Origin: Chinchilla lanigera
Lineage: Eukaryota; Chordata; Mammalia; Rodentia; Chinchillidae
NCBI RefSeq assembly: GCF_000276665.1
Contig: NW_004955405.1
Location: forward strand, 11,802,040 to 11,866,039
Direction of reading: 5' to 3'
Length of the DNA stretch: 64,000 bases
Part shown: in pieces, positions 1-11,412 of the stretch
How the letters are laid out: every line of letters begins with the position of its first letter
Position numbering within the stretch: the stretch's first letter is position 1
Notes under the pieces: model-generated
The model's input: only the letters and a program-made list of their open reading frames with translations
The model's database searches: none
Told to the model about the DNA's origin: nothing
Made by a program: the position numbers and the translations under genes

Positions 1-205
1 CTCCCCGCCCGAGGCTTCCTGTGCGCCGGAGGTCCTCCGTCTGGGGAACGACGAGGTCGGGAATGAGTCGCCGGTCCGAAGACCCCAAAAGACCGGCGCT
101 CCCCACCCGAGGCTCCCCGAGCACAGGGGGCCCACCCTCCGGGAGCCAGCAGGCAGGAAGCTAGCCAGCCAGAAGGCTGGCGCTCCCCACCCGCGGGTGG
201 GGCTT
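1..205 (-). mobile_element. ERV leader/gag-5' GC-rich repeat, cut by window edge
   Basis: A very GC-rich block is built of imperfect direct repeats: the motif CTCCCC(A/G)CCCGAGGC recurs at 1, 99 and 183, giving periods of about 98 and 84 bp. The same motif with the same flanking words (AAGGCTGGC-CTCCCCACC) occurs at the upstream end of the minus-strand gag/protease relic at 8716-10497. I therefore read this as the 5' portion of a third copy whose body lies left of the window. No coding sequence is visible here. The right boundary near 205 is where GC content drops and the motif stops. Confidence 0.5.
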
Positions 206-1689
206 TATTTTGGAAATGACTCCTCCATGGTAGGATAGAGTTAGAGAAGTCCCACACAGCACCCACCAGATTCGAGAGGGTTTAATCAGGAGCCATTTTG
301 GGGAAGATGTTAATTGTTAAAGACTGAGCTACACAACAACTTCACCTCAGAGTTCCTGGGCTCACACCACCACAGTAACTGCATGGGAGACAGCCACAAG
401 AGACAGTGTGAGAGCGGCCACGGGCTAGGCATAGGTGCCCTAAAGTTTAAGCATAGGCCAGCCAGGTGGAAACCAGTGAGGTTTCCACCCTCTGGATAGA
501 AGCCAGGCTGGTTGTGTGACATTTTCGGGGAGGTGGCTGGCTCTGAAAGTACTGGCATTGAGGCCAGCCAGTGGACTGCTTAATCCCAGCAACATCCCTC
601 CACTCCTGTGCCACTGCCTACATCCAGCACACAGCTCAGTGGTCTTACATGCCCCATCTGCCAGTGGGGTGAGGAATATACCTTGGCTTGGTTGACACAG
701 CCTGGGACGTGCAGACAGGGAGGCTCTGGAGTAGAAGCAGTGGAGGTGTCTCACAAAGCCACAGGCCGTAGAGCTAGGTGGAGAAAGCAGTGACTCAGGG
801 AGCACAGGGGTCAGGGAGACTGGGAGCTGTGGCAGTGAACGTAGCCCTAGGGTGGGTACCATTGATGACCACATGATGGAGACCACTATGAAGCAGCCCC
901 AAGCAGGATTTAAATTAACCAATTGGCTTTTTATGTTTACTTGTGAATGTGTCCAAAGCCTAGGCCCCTTGTCTGGAAGTGGGCGACACTCACCAATTTG
1001 TGTCCAACAGGACAAACTTTGCTAGAACATGGTATTCCTCTACTCAAAATCTCCCAATAGTGCCTTTTCATTTTCGAGTCTTAGTCTTTCTTTGAGGCTC
1101 TTGCTTTCAGTTCTCAAAACTCCATGTTTTTCGAGTAGTTTCTTGCATTTCAGATAGTGAGCCAAACGTTTTTATTCTATCTGTCCATGTAAGAGTGTGT
1201 TCATGAACATTTCAGTCTTGGATCTTAAAGTTGCTCAGTTCAAGTCCTGCTATACTCCTCACCACTTTGCTAGATGTACTGGATCATAAGGGCTCCCCTT
1301 ATGGAAAGGTTAACACAGCGGAAGCAGGATTCTGTCATCCCTGACAGTAGTCAGCCAAGCTCGCATAGTTTTCTAGGTGGAGCATACTTTTCTACACTGT
1401 GTAGGATAAAGATCAACTGCTGTAGGTTCTGGGTGCAGCAAAAATGGGAGACTTTTACTCAAGTGAAAGCTCACTGACTGGCCAAGAATTCAGCTGAATA
1501 CCACATTTAACCTGGAACATTTTAGGCAATGTAAACTGTAATTCCCCCAATTTGTAGGCTCTGTTTCCAGATGGAACTATCTCCATTCATACCTCCACTC
1601 AACCATACATCAATACTTACCTTACATCTTGCCCCCAAATCTCCTTATTTTTTCTATAATATAAGACCCATTCTCATCCTCCTCCCCTT
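206..1689. other. Intergenic, no gene recognised
   Basis: Mixed unique sequence. The overlapping open frames on both strands between 310 and 1015 have no recognisable motif or splice context, and I do not call them genes. Confidence 0.5.
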
Positions 1690-1792
1690 TGAGACAGGGT
1701 CTTGCTATGTAGTTCAGGCTGGTCTTGAACTTGTGGCAACCCTCCTGCCTCAGCCTCTGGAGTGCTGGGATTACAGGCATATACACCTGGAT
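1690..1792 (-). repeat. B1-type SINE, antisense
   Basis: It reads GAGACAGGGTCTTGCTATGT, then CCTGCCTCAGCC and GGGATTACAGGC, the antisense of a 7SL-derived B1. It is a diverged copy lacking the extended central duplication. Confidence 0.85.
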
Positions 1793-3289
1793 CCCATTTT
1801 CTCTTATTTTTATTGTACATCTTGTAGATGCATTAAAATCAGGGCCTTATTACTGTCAAGTTCCTCAAATTTTACCAAAATGAACATGCTGATTAAGCAA
1901 AATCAAGTTTTTAACCTATTGTTGTAAGGGAGTTTTCTGTCTTGATAGAGTAGTAGTATGAGTTTAGGAGGGAGAGGTCAAATGTGAATATTATTAATTT
2001 GGGGTTAAACAGAGAGTCTTGGATGGGCTTCAGAAAAAACTCATAATAGTTTAATATTGATAGGTATAGCAAGGCAAGGATTTTAAAGTAATTCTTTTTT
2101 TTTTCTTTAGAAAAGATTTATTTTTTTTTGACACAGGCATACAACGACATTCGCTCACTGGACAGAGCAATTTGAGACACATCAGAAGTGGATCACTGTT
2201 CACATGTTACAATTCCATAGACGTGATGGTCTCATGTGTCCTCAGTTATCCCTGTGAGCACAAAACAGCACAGCATCCTGGCTAAACTGTCAAGTTTACC
2301 TCTCACTTTAAAGAGCAGCACTGATTTAGATCAGTAAAAACCAAGGCACAGACAACTGCTGCAATGTAATATAATAAAAATACCTTATCATCAGCGCTCA
2401 GGAATGAAGCACTCTACCTAAACGTCCTTTAGTCAATAGCATTTAGCCTTCTAAAGTCTAAACTGTTACCTGAACTACTGGTGATAGAATAATGTATAAC
2501 ATGCTTTCTTAAGTTTTCTTTTATTTATTTATTATGGTTTTTTTTTTTTTTTGCCTTTTTAAACTTTAAAACAGACCATGCAGATTATAATAATGTTCTT
2601 TCATCTTTGTTAGCAACACAGTATCCTAAAGGTTTACCAGGGTGGATATTTGACCTACTGTGGATAGCATAATATGGCTATTATTTTTAAAATTATCAAC
2701 TCATTTATTTACCACATTTACCTGTCATCTAGTATTGCTTGTGTTGGTTAAACGGGTTTTCTGCACTTTCTACCTCTTCTAATATAAAAGTTAGGAAAGA
2801 GCAATGTAACCACATACACTTCTGCTGAAGTAACAGTGGCCGTTCTTTCCACTGGTGAAGGCTAGAGGAGAGTTATACGTTGAGATGGGAAGGATCCAAT
2901 GAAGAGTAACCTGGAAATCTATGCTTCCAGACAGCAGGCTGGTTACTACCACAGCTGTCCTTGGGTCTAGAGGGCCCTCTGCTCTAGCCTAGGAAACCAG
3001 AAAACGAAGGTGTAACATTAGATTAGTGGGCAGCTAATCATCAGTAAACTACAGGACCTCTGCAGCATGCATATTTGAAATTTTATGTATTTATAAATTC
3101 TTTGTACACAGGAGTTTTAGTTTGCATGTTTTCCTCTATCTGTATTCCTCAGTCATAGCTGAGGTACGTGATCTCTGAGAAAAGTGCTACTACACTATTA
3201 CCTCATTAATTGTATATGTTAATATATATTACATATAATATATATATAATAATCTCCCCCCGAATAATGTTAAGTAGTATGTATGTATT
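1793..3289. other. Intergenic; possible minus-strand 3'UTR retrocopy at about 2090-3010
   Basis: At 2100-2140 two T-runs surround a TTTATT. On the minus strand this reads AATAAA followed about 13 nt later by an A-run, the arrangement of a polyadenylated 3' end. The sequence to the right (to about 3010) is moderately complex and non-repetitive with no long open frame, as expected of a 3'UTR. A second T-run lies at 2538-2553. I recognise no parent gene. An AT dinucleotide stretch lies at 3215-3250. Confidence 0.25.
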
Positions 3290-3490
3290 TTATTTATTTT
3301 GTGATACTGAGGAATGAATCCAGGGCCTCACATATGCTAAGTAAGCACTCTATCACTGAGCTACTTACCCAGCTCTTTTAATTTTATTTCTGAGACAGAG
3401 TCTCACTAAATTACCTAGGCTGTTCTCAAACTTGTGATCCTCCTCCTTTGGCCTGAAAGTACCTGGGATTACAGGTGTGTGCCCCATGCT
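3290..3490 (-). repeat. B4-like ID+B1 dimer SINE, antisense
   Basis: An ID-like segment (AATGAATCCAGGGCCTCAC to the antisense A-box GAGCTAC) is followed directly by an antisense B1 (GAGACAGAGTCTCAC to GGGATTACAGG). Both halves are diverged, so this is an older copy. Confidence 0.75.
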
Positions 3491-4118
3491 GATGTAATGA
3501 AAGAGTTTTTACAATTACTTTCTTCCAAAAGAAGGTATAATGATCTAATTTTTTTGAGAAAAAACAGAGTGAAATTAAATTCCATTTAAAAAATAAGTAC
3601 CATTAAAAATAAAAATTGTCAACTCAAATAAATGTTAAAAAGGTAAAGAGTGTTTTGATAAATAAGTGGTTTGCCCATTTGAGCAATGTATTGCTTGAAG
3701 AAATATCTTTTTCTTTTAGCAATCCGTTTCTCCATTTTAGTTCTTAATTCTATTTAACTATAGATCACAGCCAAATTTTTTCAATCCCAATCTTTAGAAA
3801 CCTCAAATGCAGATTCTCCCTTTTTGACAGCAGGGAAGACTCAGTATTTTCATCTTCCCTGGAGAAAAGAAACGCTTACATTTTGGTGGGTATTTATGTA
3901 GTGATGTAGAGGTGTTAGACAAAATCCATCAGAAAAAGGGCAAAGTTCTTTCTTCAAAAAGTTTTAAAGGAGGGGTGGAGGAAGGACTATGTTCCCATGT
4001 TAAAAACAGAAGATCGGTTAAGTCTATATCTCAATATATGATGATAATGATCACAATCTCCATACTGTTTATTTTGGTTTTACTTTCTTTCTGTCCTTTA
4101 ATTTTTTGTTTGTTTGTT

Positions 4119-4256
4119 TGAGACAGGGTCTCACTATGTGGTTCAGGCTGGCCTTGAATTCACTTTGTAGCCCAGTCTGGCCTCAAACTTGCAGTGACCC
4201 TCCTGCCTCAGCCCTACAAGTGTGGGGTTACAGGTGTGCACCACCATACCCAGCTC
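4119..4256 (-). repeat. B1-type SINE, antisense
   Basis: GAGACAGGGTCTCACTATG through the doubled centre (CAGGCTGGCC...CAGTCTGGCC) to GTGCACCACCATACCCAGC. Nearly full length. Confidence 0.9.
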
Positions 4257-4304
4257 TTTGAATCCTTTTGTAAATTTTGGATTTCTTTTTTTTTTTTTTG
4301 TCTT

Positions 4305-4444
4305 TTTGAGACAGGGTCTCGCTATGCAGTTCAGGCTGGGCTTTAGGTCACTTTGTAGCCCAGGCTGGTCTCAAACTCACAATGGTCCTCCTGCCTCAGT
4401 CTCCCAAGTGCTGGGATTACAGGTATGTGCCACCACACTCGGCT
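4305..4444 (-). repeat. B1-type SINE, antisense
   Basis: A T-rich tail at 4283-4303 leads into GAGACAGGGTCTCGCTATGC, the duplicated centre and GTGCCACCACACTCGGC. Full length, and only about 50 bp from the preceding copy. Confidence 0.92.
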
Positions 4445-5573
4445 AAATTTTTGAAATTTTCTAAAATCATTATGTATTACTTTAGGAATGGAAACAAATT
4501 AACCAAAGAGAATTTTTATTTCTTACCGTAGCTGGTTTGTTCACAAAGTTTTACAATGATTGATTTCTTTTCTGTTGTAATTACACGTTCTGAGTAGTTA
4601 ACTCTGAAGACATTTAGATTATAATGTATAAAAGAAACTAACTTTCAAAATTGAAGATTATATATCTCATTTTCTTGTCTTTCATATATTCTCACTCCCA
4701 AACATGATATGTAAAAATGTTAAAACAGTGGTAGAAGGTGTAGGAAAAAAAACCAATTAAATAAATCAAAATAAATAAAAGCACATCATGACTTTGCCTT
4801 TGGATGATCCAGCTATTTTAGTGGAAGAATGAGGCCAAATTATGGGAAATAAGACTTTCTTGGAATAAGAAACTCTCCTGTCAAATCTATCAAAATATTT
4901 GGTATTTATTTTTATTTTACTAGTGGAAAAAAACAATCTTGATGACTGTTGAATCTTTTTTCTTACAGAACATTATGACCAGATGGTTATAAAAAGATCT
5001 TCATCACGTTTCTTCCTTCCTTCAGGGACCTGAACAGCCAGTGGTGTCCTGAGAGGGGGCGACAGGAGATTAAGAAAAAATTACACATATACTGAAAGGA
5101 AAGCTGGGACTGGTGGGACCTGACCTCTCTGCTGGGGAGGCAGCGACAACCCAGCATGGTCCGCATTTTTATTTATACACAGTAAAAAGGGAGGAAGTAC
5201 GCGATGGGGCCGAAAGTACAAGGTCTCCGGGTTTTGCTGAGAACACTGAAAGCCAGACATTCTGTTCGCTGTCTGTGCTGTAGCTAACAGGGAGGAGCAC
5301 CAAGGGAGGAGCACCAAGGCCGGACACCTGCTGACCTGGCCTGGCTGTAGCCCCCACAACTTGTTCACATGGCTCACCCTGGCACTCTGTTTTCTAGGGG
5401 CCGGCCCTGCTCTAGCCTAGCTCAGTCAGATGCTCCCCACACCTTTCTTTTTGCCATGGCTTAGGCCATCTACTTGCCAGCAAGGAGAGAAAAACTGAAT
5501 GAGAAATAAAATGTAGTCCTTTTGAGAGCCTCTTCATGGAAAAAAATAGCTTGAAAAAAGAAACAAAGTAATT
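4445..5573. other. Intergenic; GC-richer minus-strand 3'UTR-like block at about 5030-5470
   Basis: 4445-5000 is AT-rich with no recognisable feature. 5030-5470 is GC-richer, contains a short direct repeat (GGAGGAGCACCAAGG twice near 5289-5320) and, read on the minus strand, an AATAAA near 5170. No coding motif is visible in the short open frames there. It could be a non-coding exon or an old retrocopy. Confidence 0.25.
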
Positions 5574-5725
5574 CCAGCTACTAGGGAGGCTCAGGCAGGA
5601 GGATTACAAATTCAAGGGCAGCCTGTGCAGAGAGACCCTGTCTCAAAATAAAAGTGAACAAAGGTTGGAGGTGTAGCTCAGGGGTAGAGGGCCCTAGTTC
5701 AGACTCCCATACCCCCAGAAAAAGA
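5574..5725 (+). repeat. B4-like B1+ID dimer SINE, sense
   Basis: A truncated B1 (GGAGGCTCAGGCAGGAGGAT to ACCCTGTCTCAAAA) is fused to an ID-like half (GGAGGTGTAGCTCAGGGGTA to AGACTCCCATACCCCC). Confidence 0.75.
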
Positions 5726-5847
5726 GAAGGAGAGGGAAAGAGAAAGGAGGAGGGGAAGGAAGAAAGGGAGGGGGAGGAGAGAAGGGAAGGGAAGAAAAGA
5801 GAAGAAAGGAAAGGAAAAGAAAAGAAAAAAGAAAAGAAAAGAAAGGA
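5717..5847 (+). repeat. (GA/GAAA)n purine simple repeat
   Basis: An uninterrupted purine-only run of AGAAGG, GGAGG and AAAAG units arises from the A-rich tail of the preceding SINE and runs into the next one. The open frames across it are low-complexity artefacts. Confidence 0.9.
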
Positions 5848-6035
5848 AGCTGGGCGTGGTGGTGCACACCTGTAATCCTAGCACTTGGGAGGCTGAGGCA
5901 GGAGGATTGTTGTGAGTTCAAGGCCAGCCTGGGCTACGAAGTGAGCTCAAGGCCAGCCTGAACTGCATAACAAGACCTTGTCTCAAAAATACTGAAAAAA
6001 AAAAAAAGAAAAGAAAAGAAAGGAAAAGAAATGAG
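5848..6035 (+). repeat. B1-type SINE, sense, with A-rich tail
   Basis: AGCTGGGCGTGGTGGTGCA, the doubled centre (GGCCAGCCTGGGC...GGCCAGCCTGAAC) and ACCTTGTCTCAAAAA, then an A/G-rich tail to 6035. Confidence 0.92.
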
Positions 6036-6689
6036 CAGAAAAATGATGTTGAAGAAAAGAAAAAAGAGCAGAGTAAAGAAAAAACCCAAAGTTGTACCCT
6101 GATGCTGAGAACAAGAATCCTGCTTCAGTGGTAGGTTCTGCCAGAGTGCCCCCCGCCGGCTATAATGATGGAGAGAGCAGAGTCATTCAAAGTTTGAGAC
6201 CTAGAGGAAGCTCCAGAGGAAGAAGCGTTTCGGGTACTGGCCTAAAAGAGGACACCTACACAGATAGCACTATGAACAGCACAGTGCAGTTGGAAAATGG
6301 GAGTTTTGTTCAGTTCAATTAAGTTGACAGCAACCAGATAAACTTCAGTAGCCACTACTGGTATCACCACAAGCATAAAGGTTCTGGCGACTTCTAATGG
6401 AGGCACATCAGTTAGTGCAGTGCTGTATGTGGCTGTCACTCGGCATCTCAGATGGACATAAGTATCAAGGCACAGATGGGTACGCATGACAGAGGCGTAG
6501 CGGCTCTCTGGAAGAATGGAATGACCAGGGTAATCCTGAAGTTCCTCTCTTCTTCCAGGTCCTTCTGATCTTTGCAGCTTACCTTGGTCCTTTGCCCATG
6601 GTAGCAGTGGCATAAGAAATACCAGTGGTTTCCTGCTTGCTTTGTGTCTGAGTTATGATGAGGAAGTTGTTTTTTCAAAACTGGCAACA
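6036..6689. other. Unclassified complex sequence
   Basis: The block follows an A-rich tract and is non-repetitive. A 76-codon frame runs on + (6092-6322) and a 123-codon frame on the opposite strand (6242-6613). Neither shows a motif I recognise or splice signals in frame. An old retrocopy fragment is possible, but I cannot name a parent. Confidence 0.25.
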
Positions 6690-6880
6690 CCAGCCAGCTG
6701 CGGTGGCACATCTCTGCAGTTCCAGCACTAAGAGGGGCGGAGGCAGGATAATCACTAGTTCAAGCCCAAGCAACTTGATGCCATCCTGTCTCAAAATATA
6801 AAACAAAAAAGGGCCTGGATGTAGCCCAGTGTGAAAGCCCTGCGTTTGAACCTCAGCCCTCTCCCACCCCGACCAAAGTT
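6690..6880 (+). repeat. B4-like B1+ID dimer SINE, sense
   Basis: A B1 half (GCTGCGGTGGCACATCTCTG to CCATCCTGTCTCAAAA) is followed by an ID half (GGCCTGGATGTAGCCCAGTG to AACCTCAGCCCTC). Diverged. Confidence 0.7.
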
Positions 6881-8654
6881 GATATCTGTCTGGATATGTG
6901 GATTCAAGGAAGGAGAGTTACCCAGATTATGGGGAAGGAAATGACACCAATCACCCCCTTTAATGGCTTCAATAATGATCTAGCATCTGGCCTCACAGAG
7001 GTAATTGTATCAGATATTGGTGTTCCCATCGGTATAACACACTGCATACATTCTCTGTTCAGTAGAGAATGTTCACACATACTGCTTAAATAGCTTTCAC
7101 AGGGAAACACAGCCCGTCAAACTTTCATTGAAGAGATTATTGTGGAACAGCTGCTATTTTAAAGGCTTCAATTCAGGCAACTATTTGAATTTTCTACTTT
7201 TGTCTGCCATTAATATCATGAGAAAACAAAATGGATAGATTCATGCCAATATAATTTTAAATGATTACATTGAAATTCCACTTCCTCCTCAAATAGTTTA
7301 TAAATTTCCTTTTTTTTACTTTCTTCATATTGTAAAGAGTTAAAAAAGAAAACATTTATCATCAAACTTTATAACATTAAGGGAGAAAAAAAGGTGAATG
7401 GGTAAGCAGTGATGCTAAAAGGAAAAAAATAATCCCAGGGAATATGTGCTTGATAGAAGAAAATATAAATACTTGCTCAGGCTTCAACAATAGCTCAATT
7501 TCTCAGCACTTATTCTGAGATAAATGGAAACATTTCATGAATAATCAGCAGCCTGGGAAAGCTACTTTATATTATTTGCCTAATACATCTTTCATTTTCA
7601 AATATCATGGCATCAGAGGGAAAAAAATGTGACACTTAGAGGCTGCCACTGAGACACAAACACTTCATTCAAAAACTCCCCATAGCTAACCATGCCTTGA
7701 GTTGGAATTGCTAAACAAAATTTCAATAGCTCTTTATTTCTTTCTCAGCTAAATACTATAATTCTAGCAGAAAAATTATAGTATTTAGCTGATTTTGTCT
7801 ATCACTACTCAGAAGAATTGTGTAGCATGGATTTGTTTTCTTCTTATGGGAAAAGGAGTGGAAATGATATATAAGTTTTTCCTGGAAACCACATTCCCAG
7901 GTTGTACACTGTACCCGACTCTCCACTTTCATCTTCCAGGTAGCTGTTGAGAACCAATTGTGTGGTTTGTGTCAGGACAAGGAATCTTTCCCCTTAAAGA
8001 GAGCAGACATACACAGACAGGTTTTTAGGTTAGTAGAAAATACCAGGACATAATTGAGGGTGTACACATTTATTTTCATAGATTTAATTTTAAAATTATC
8101 TGTACTTTTTTTACATATGAGGGTTTAATAATTTAGCTCTTAAGGAACAGTGATTTTTATCTCAAAGGTATGGAATGCTGAGAAACTGTAGTATTCTGGA
8201 GTACAAAAGTTTCATTTTGCTGGAAAGGCAGCAAAATTTTCATACATTCACTTTATTATTGGACCTCTGATAGGAAATAGCACCTGGGCATGGTGGTAGC
8301 TATAAGGAGAAGCACCTGACACTGCTGGGAGCTGTGTCAACAGAAGTTAGGAGAAAGATTCAGTGTCTAGGCTGACTTTTAAAAGATGAAGAACTATTTG
8401 CCAGTTCAAAAGGGTGGGTTAAGAATGGAAAACAGGACATTCCAGGCCAAAGGGGCTCATAAACAAAGGAAGACAGAGCATAGAGTTCAAAGAATCATAA
8501 ACAGTTTGAGATCATATGAAGTTCTGTAGGGAAGGATGGGAAATAGGCTGAAGACTTAGGTCGAGGATGCAGCTGGACTGGATCCCATTCGACTTGATGG
8601 AGAAGCAGTGAAGCTCTGAACCAGCCAGCAACACTGTCAGATTTGTGATTTTCC
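6881..8654. other. Intergenic; ancient mammal-wide repeat traces at about 8340-8640
   Basis: 6881-8300 is mostly AT-rich unique sequence. 8340-8640 has the character of an old mammal-wide repeat also seen at 15550-15860, 25740-26340, 42640-42900 and 55270-56095. I could not assign the family by eye. Confidence 0.3.
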
Positions 8655-8712
8655 TACCAGTCTAGACATTGAACCCAGGGCTTTCACATGGAGCTGCATC
8701 CCCAGTTCCTTT
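8655..8712 (-). repeat. ID-type SINE remnant, antisense
   Basis: ATTGAACCCAGGGCTTTCAC to GCTGCATCCCCAGTTCC is the antisense of the B-box-to-5'-end part of an ID element, with its middle missing. Confidence 0.55.
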
Positions 8713-8715
8713 TCT

Positions 8716-10497
8716 ATTTTTTTTTTTATTTTAAAGAGTAAAAGAAAGATAACATAGTAATAGGGGGGCTTACCAAATTATAGACAAAGTGGTAGGACAT
8801 TATCAATGGTTGTTGTTTTACATATTGTTATCTACAAGATAGTTTCTCAGGAAAACAAATAGACAAATAATACTGAGCTACAGACAAAAGTGGTAGGTTA
8901 TTATCAGTGGTTGTTGTACTATACTTTGGTATCTTCAAAGTGGTTTCTAAAGAAAATAAATTGAACTATACATGAGTGACCAATTGAATAGTCATTGACT
9001 ATTCTCAATGGTTCTTGTAGGAAACACATAATAATAAACATACAACCATTTAATAAATAGCATAGGAACAATACAAATATTACAGAGTTAGGAACACAGA
9101 TTAGTAGGAAAATATCACTGCCTGCTGTAATACATAGTAGTATCTTCAAAGTAGTCTCTCCGGAAGACAGAGATATGCAAGAAAGATCTAACAAGTAGTT
9201 ACAGCCTAAGGGTTGTGAAAAATAGCTATTACCTCCTCACCAGTGACTCCTTTCACTGAGGTGTGACGGCTGGAAGGAAGGCCAGGATTGAAAAGAAGGA
9301 CCAAGAGACTTGCACCTGTGTCTAGAAACAGGCTGTTTTCTTTTTCCTCCATAGTCATGATTACTCGGGGCTCCTCCATGGAGATAACAATCTAGCCAGA
9401 TGGAGAAGGCACAGTATGCCCTGGGCACCCTCATTCCTGTTAGGCTAACTGGTAGGATGGGTCTGAGCTCTGGGGCCTCCCCTTCAGAGGGCAGACCAAT
9501 CTCTAGTGGTCACATTTGCATTCATGGTATGGCCCAGGGGGCTTCTTAGGGCAGTTCCTCTTGAGGTGACCTGGCTTTTAACAGTGGTAGCAGATGAATG
9601 TAGTCATCAAGTTATTCTTGGGGCCCTGAGAATCAGACTTAGGGTCTGTTTCTCTTGGTGCTGCAGCAAAAGCAGCTGCTTTTTCTCAGTCTCTTTGTTT
9701 TCTCTCCTTGGCCTCCTCCTCGCCACGGCTATAGAATACCGAGGAGGCAATTCTTACTAACAGCTCAAGTGAGCCATCTGGGGCAAAAGCCATTTTTTGT
9801 AGCCTTTTATCTCCAACCTCCCAGCACATTGAAACCCTGCAGCCACTTAGTGTCCTCTCCCCAACTGTCAGCACAGGCAGCAGGAAACTTGGTGCAGACC
9901 TCTCCGGAGCTCCACACACTCCCCCAAAGCAGCCTGTACTGTCAGGGTAAGAATGGCATCCAGGGGATATCCCCAGGTGTTGCACAAGGTCCTCCTGGTT
10001 TCCAGCTTCCAAACGGCTCTCGTGACACTGGTCAACTAGACCTCTGACTCTTCGGGCATAGTCTGTATTCTAGCGTTCTCCGAGTCCTTGTTCAGCAGCT
10101 GCTCCTCCACTGACTCGGGACCTTTCTGGTTCTCAATTGCAGGGCAAGAGCGACCCATTGTGTGGCATGTATTCCCAGGGGTTTCTCCATGTCTGGATGA
10201 TTCACACATGCCCCGGGTGGGCCTCTGTGGCCGGTGAGTGGTGGGCCAATTGTGTCATTGCTTCTCTGTGCCATGATAGTTCTTGACTGCGCGCTGCCAC
10301 GTGATTTACCAAGCACTGGCTGACCACCTCCTGGCGCCTGCAAGGTGAGGGTCCCACCCAAAGGTGGCGCTCCCTGCCATGCAGCTTCCTGGGTGCCAGC
10401 TGCCTGCCTCCCGGGCGCCTGTGTGGCTAGGGTCCAGTCCAAAGGCTGGCACTCCCCACCATGTGGCTTCCCGGGTGTAGGTGGCCCGCCTCCAGGG
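8716..10497 (-). mobile_element. Endogenous retrovirus relic (gag-nucleocapsid-protease), minus strand
   Basis: In minus-strand order the element has four parts. First is a GC-rich leader with tandem motifs (10497 to about 10300). Next is a gag-like region. Then comes a nucleocapsid zinc knuckle with C-X2-C-X4-H-X4-C spacing at 9592-9551, whose third spacer position is a stop codon. Last is an aspartic-protease active-site motif LDTGA at 9325-9311. Downstream of it is a hydrophobic stretch built from repeats of about 208 bp (about 9150-8775), ending in an A-rich tract near 8716-8735. I see no polymerase, envelope or clear flanking LTR. Stops and frame breaks show it is not functional. The protease motif and CCHC knuckle are typical of gamma-type (class I) ERVs; that class assignment is inference. 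A second copy lies at 27460-28966. Confidence 0.75.
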
Positions 10498-10511
10498 AGA
10501 TTTTTCTATTT

Positions 10512-10626
10512 TTTATGTTGAGACATTGTGGCGTTGAGTTGTCCAGGTTAGGCTTGAATTTGTGATGCTCCTGCCTCAGTTTCACAGACTGTTGGGATTA
10601 CAGGCGTGATTCACTGCTCCTGGCCT
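10512..10626 (-). repeat. B1-type SINE, antisense, diverged
   Basis: TGAGACATTGTGGCGTTGAG to CTGTTGGGATTACAGGCG. An old copy directly abutting the GC-rich end of the ERV relic. Confidence 0.65.
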
Positions 10627-11061
10627 GGATTTATGATTTAGGGAAAAAACCACAAAAAACATAAAGGACAAAAACATCACTGTGCTCTGTTGTGGAGAAA
10701 ACAACAGAAGGAATAATAGCTTATGTAAGAGTACAAAGAAGCTGCTACAGTCATTCATGGGAGAGATGGCAGTGGCTTTAGATACAATAGATTACTGTAG
10801 TGGTACTATTTCTCAGTTGCATTAAGGGTTGAGCAAGCTTCTAAATCCCAGTTGACATGTAGGTTGTTTACTCCATATCCACCAGCCTCAATCTTTCCCT
10901 ACTACTGAGATACCACTTGCTTTACAAGGGATTGTGCACTGTCTCCAGCCAAACTTCAGGTAAAGCAAATCACAGTATTTCTATTCTCAGGGATCTACTA
11001 AATTTAGACATGTAAATAAGATGCAATTCTGGTCAATAAGAAAACAAGAAGATAAGAAAGA

Positions 11062-11165
11062 CGCTGAGTGTGGTGGTGCACATGGAAGGCTGAGACAGGA
11101 AGATTGTCATGAGTTCAAAGCCAGGCTGGACCGCATATCTAGAACCTGTCTCAAAAATTTAAAAA
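11062..11165 (+). repeat. B1-type SINE, sense, internally deleted
   Basis: GCTGAGTGTGGTGGTGCACA jumps directly to GGAAGGCTGAGACAGGAAGA and ends in CCTGTCTCAAAAATTT. The duplicated centre is missing. Confidence 0.75.
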
Positions 11166-11254
11166 GAAGTGCAAAATGTATATTTCTCAAAAGAAGACAT
11201 AAAAACTGCTAAAGATACATATAAAAATGTTTGATAGCATACATTAGGCCATAA

Positions 11255-11412
11255 ATTCAATCTCCAGTACCATATACCCACAAAACATTCTGGGCAAGGT
11301 TGAAGATTGGAAGCTCCTCGCCAGCCTCAGGAAATCAGTGAGATCCTGTCTCAAAATAAAAAGAGACTGGAGATGTAGCTCAGGTTTAATCCTTAGTTCT
11401 AAAAGGAAAGAA
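11255..11412 (+). repeat. Diverged B1/ID (B4-like) fragments, sense
   Basis: A B1 3' end (GAAATCAGTGAGATCCTGTC TCAAAAT) is followed by an ID-like start (GACTGGAGATGTAGCTCAGG). Confidence 0.5.

Noticed and set aside
5654..5921. Charged and proline/phenylalanine-rich frames over the purine tract
   Set aside because: Translation of a (GA/GAAA)n simple repeat and SINE tails.
9506..10047. Plus-strand frames of 84 and 130 codons over the ERV relic
   Set aside because: The retroviral motifs are all on the minus strand; the plus frames are shadows of it.
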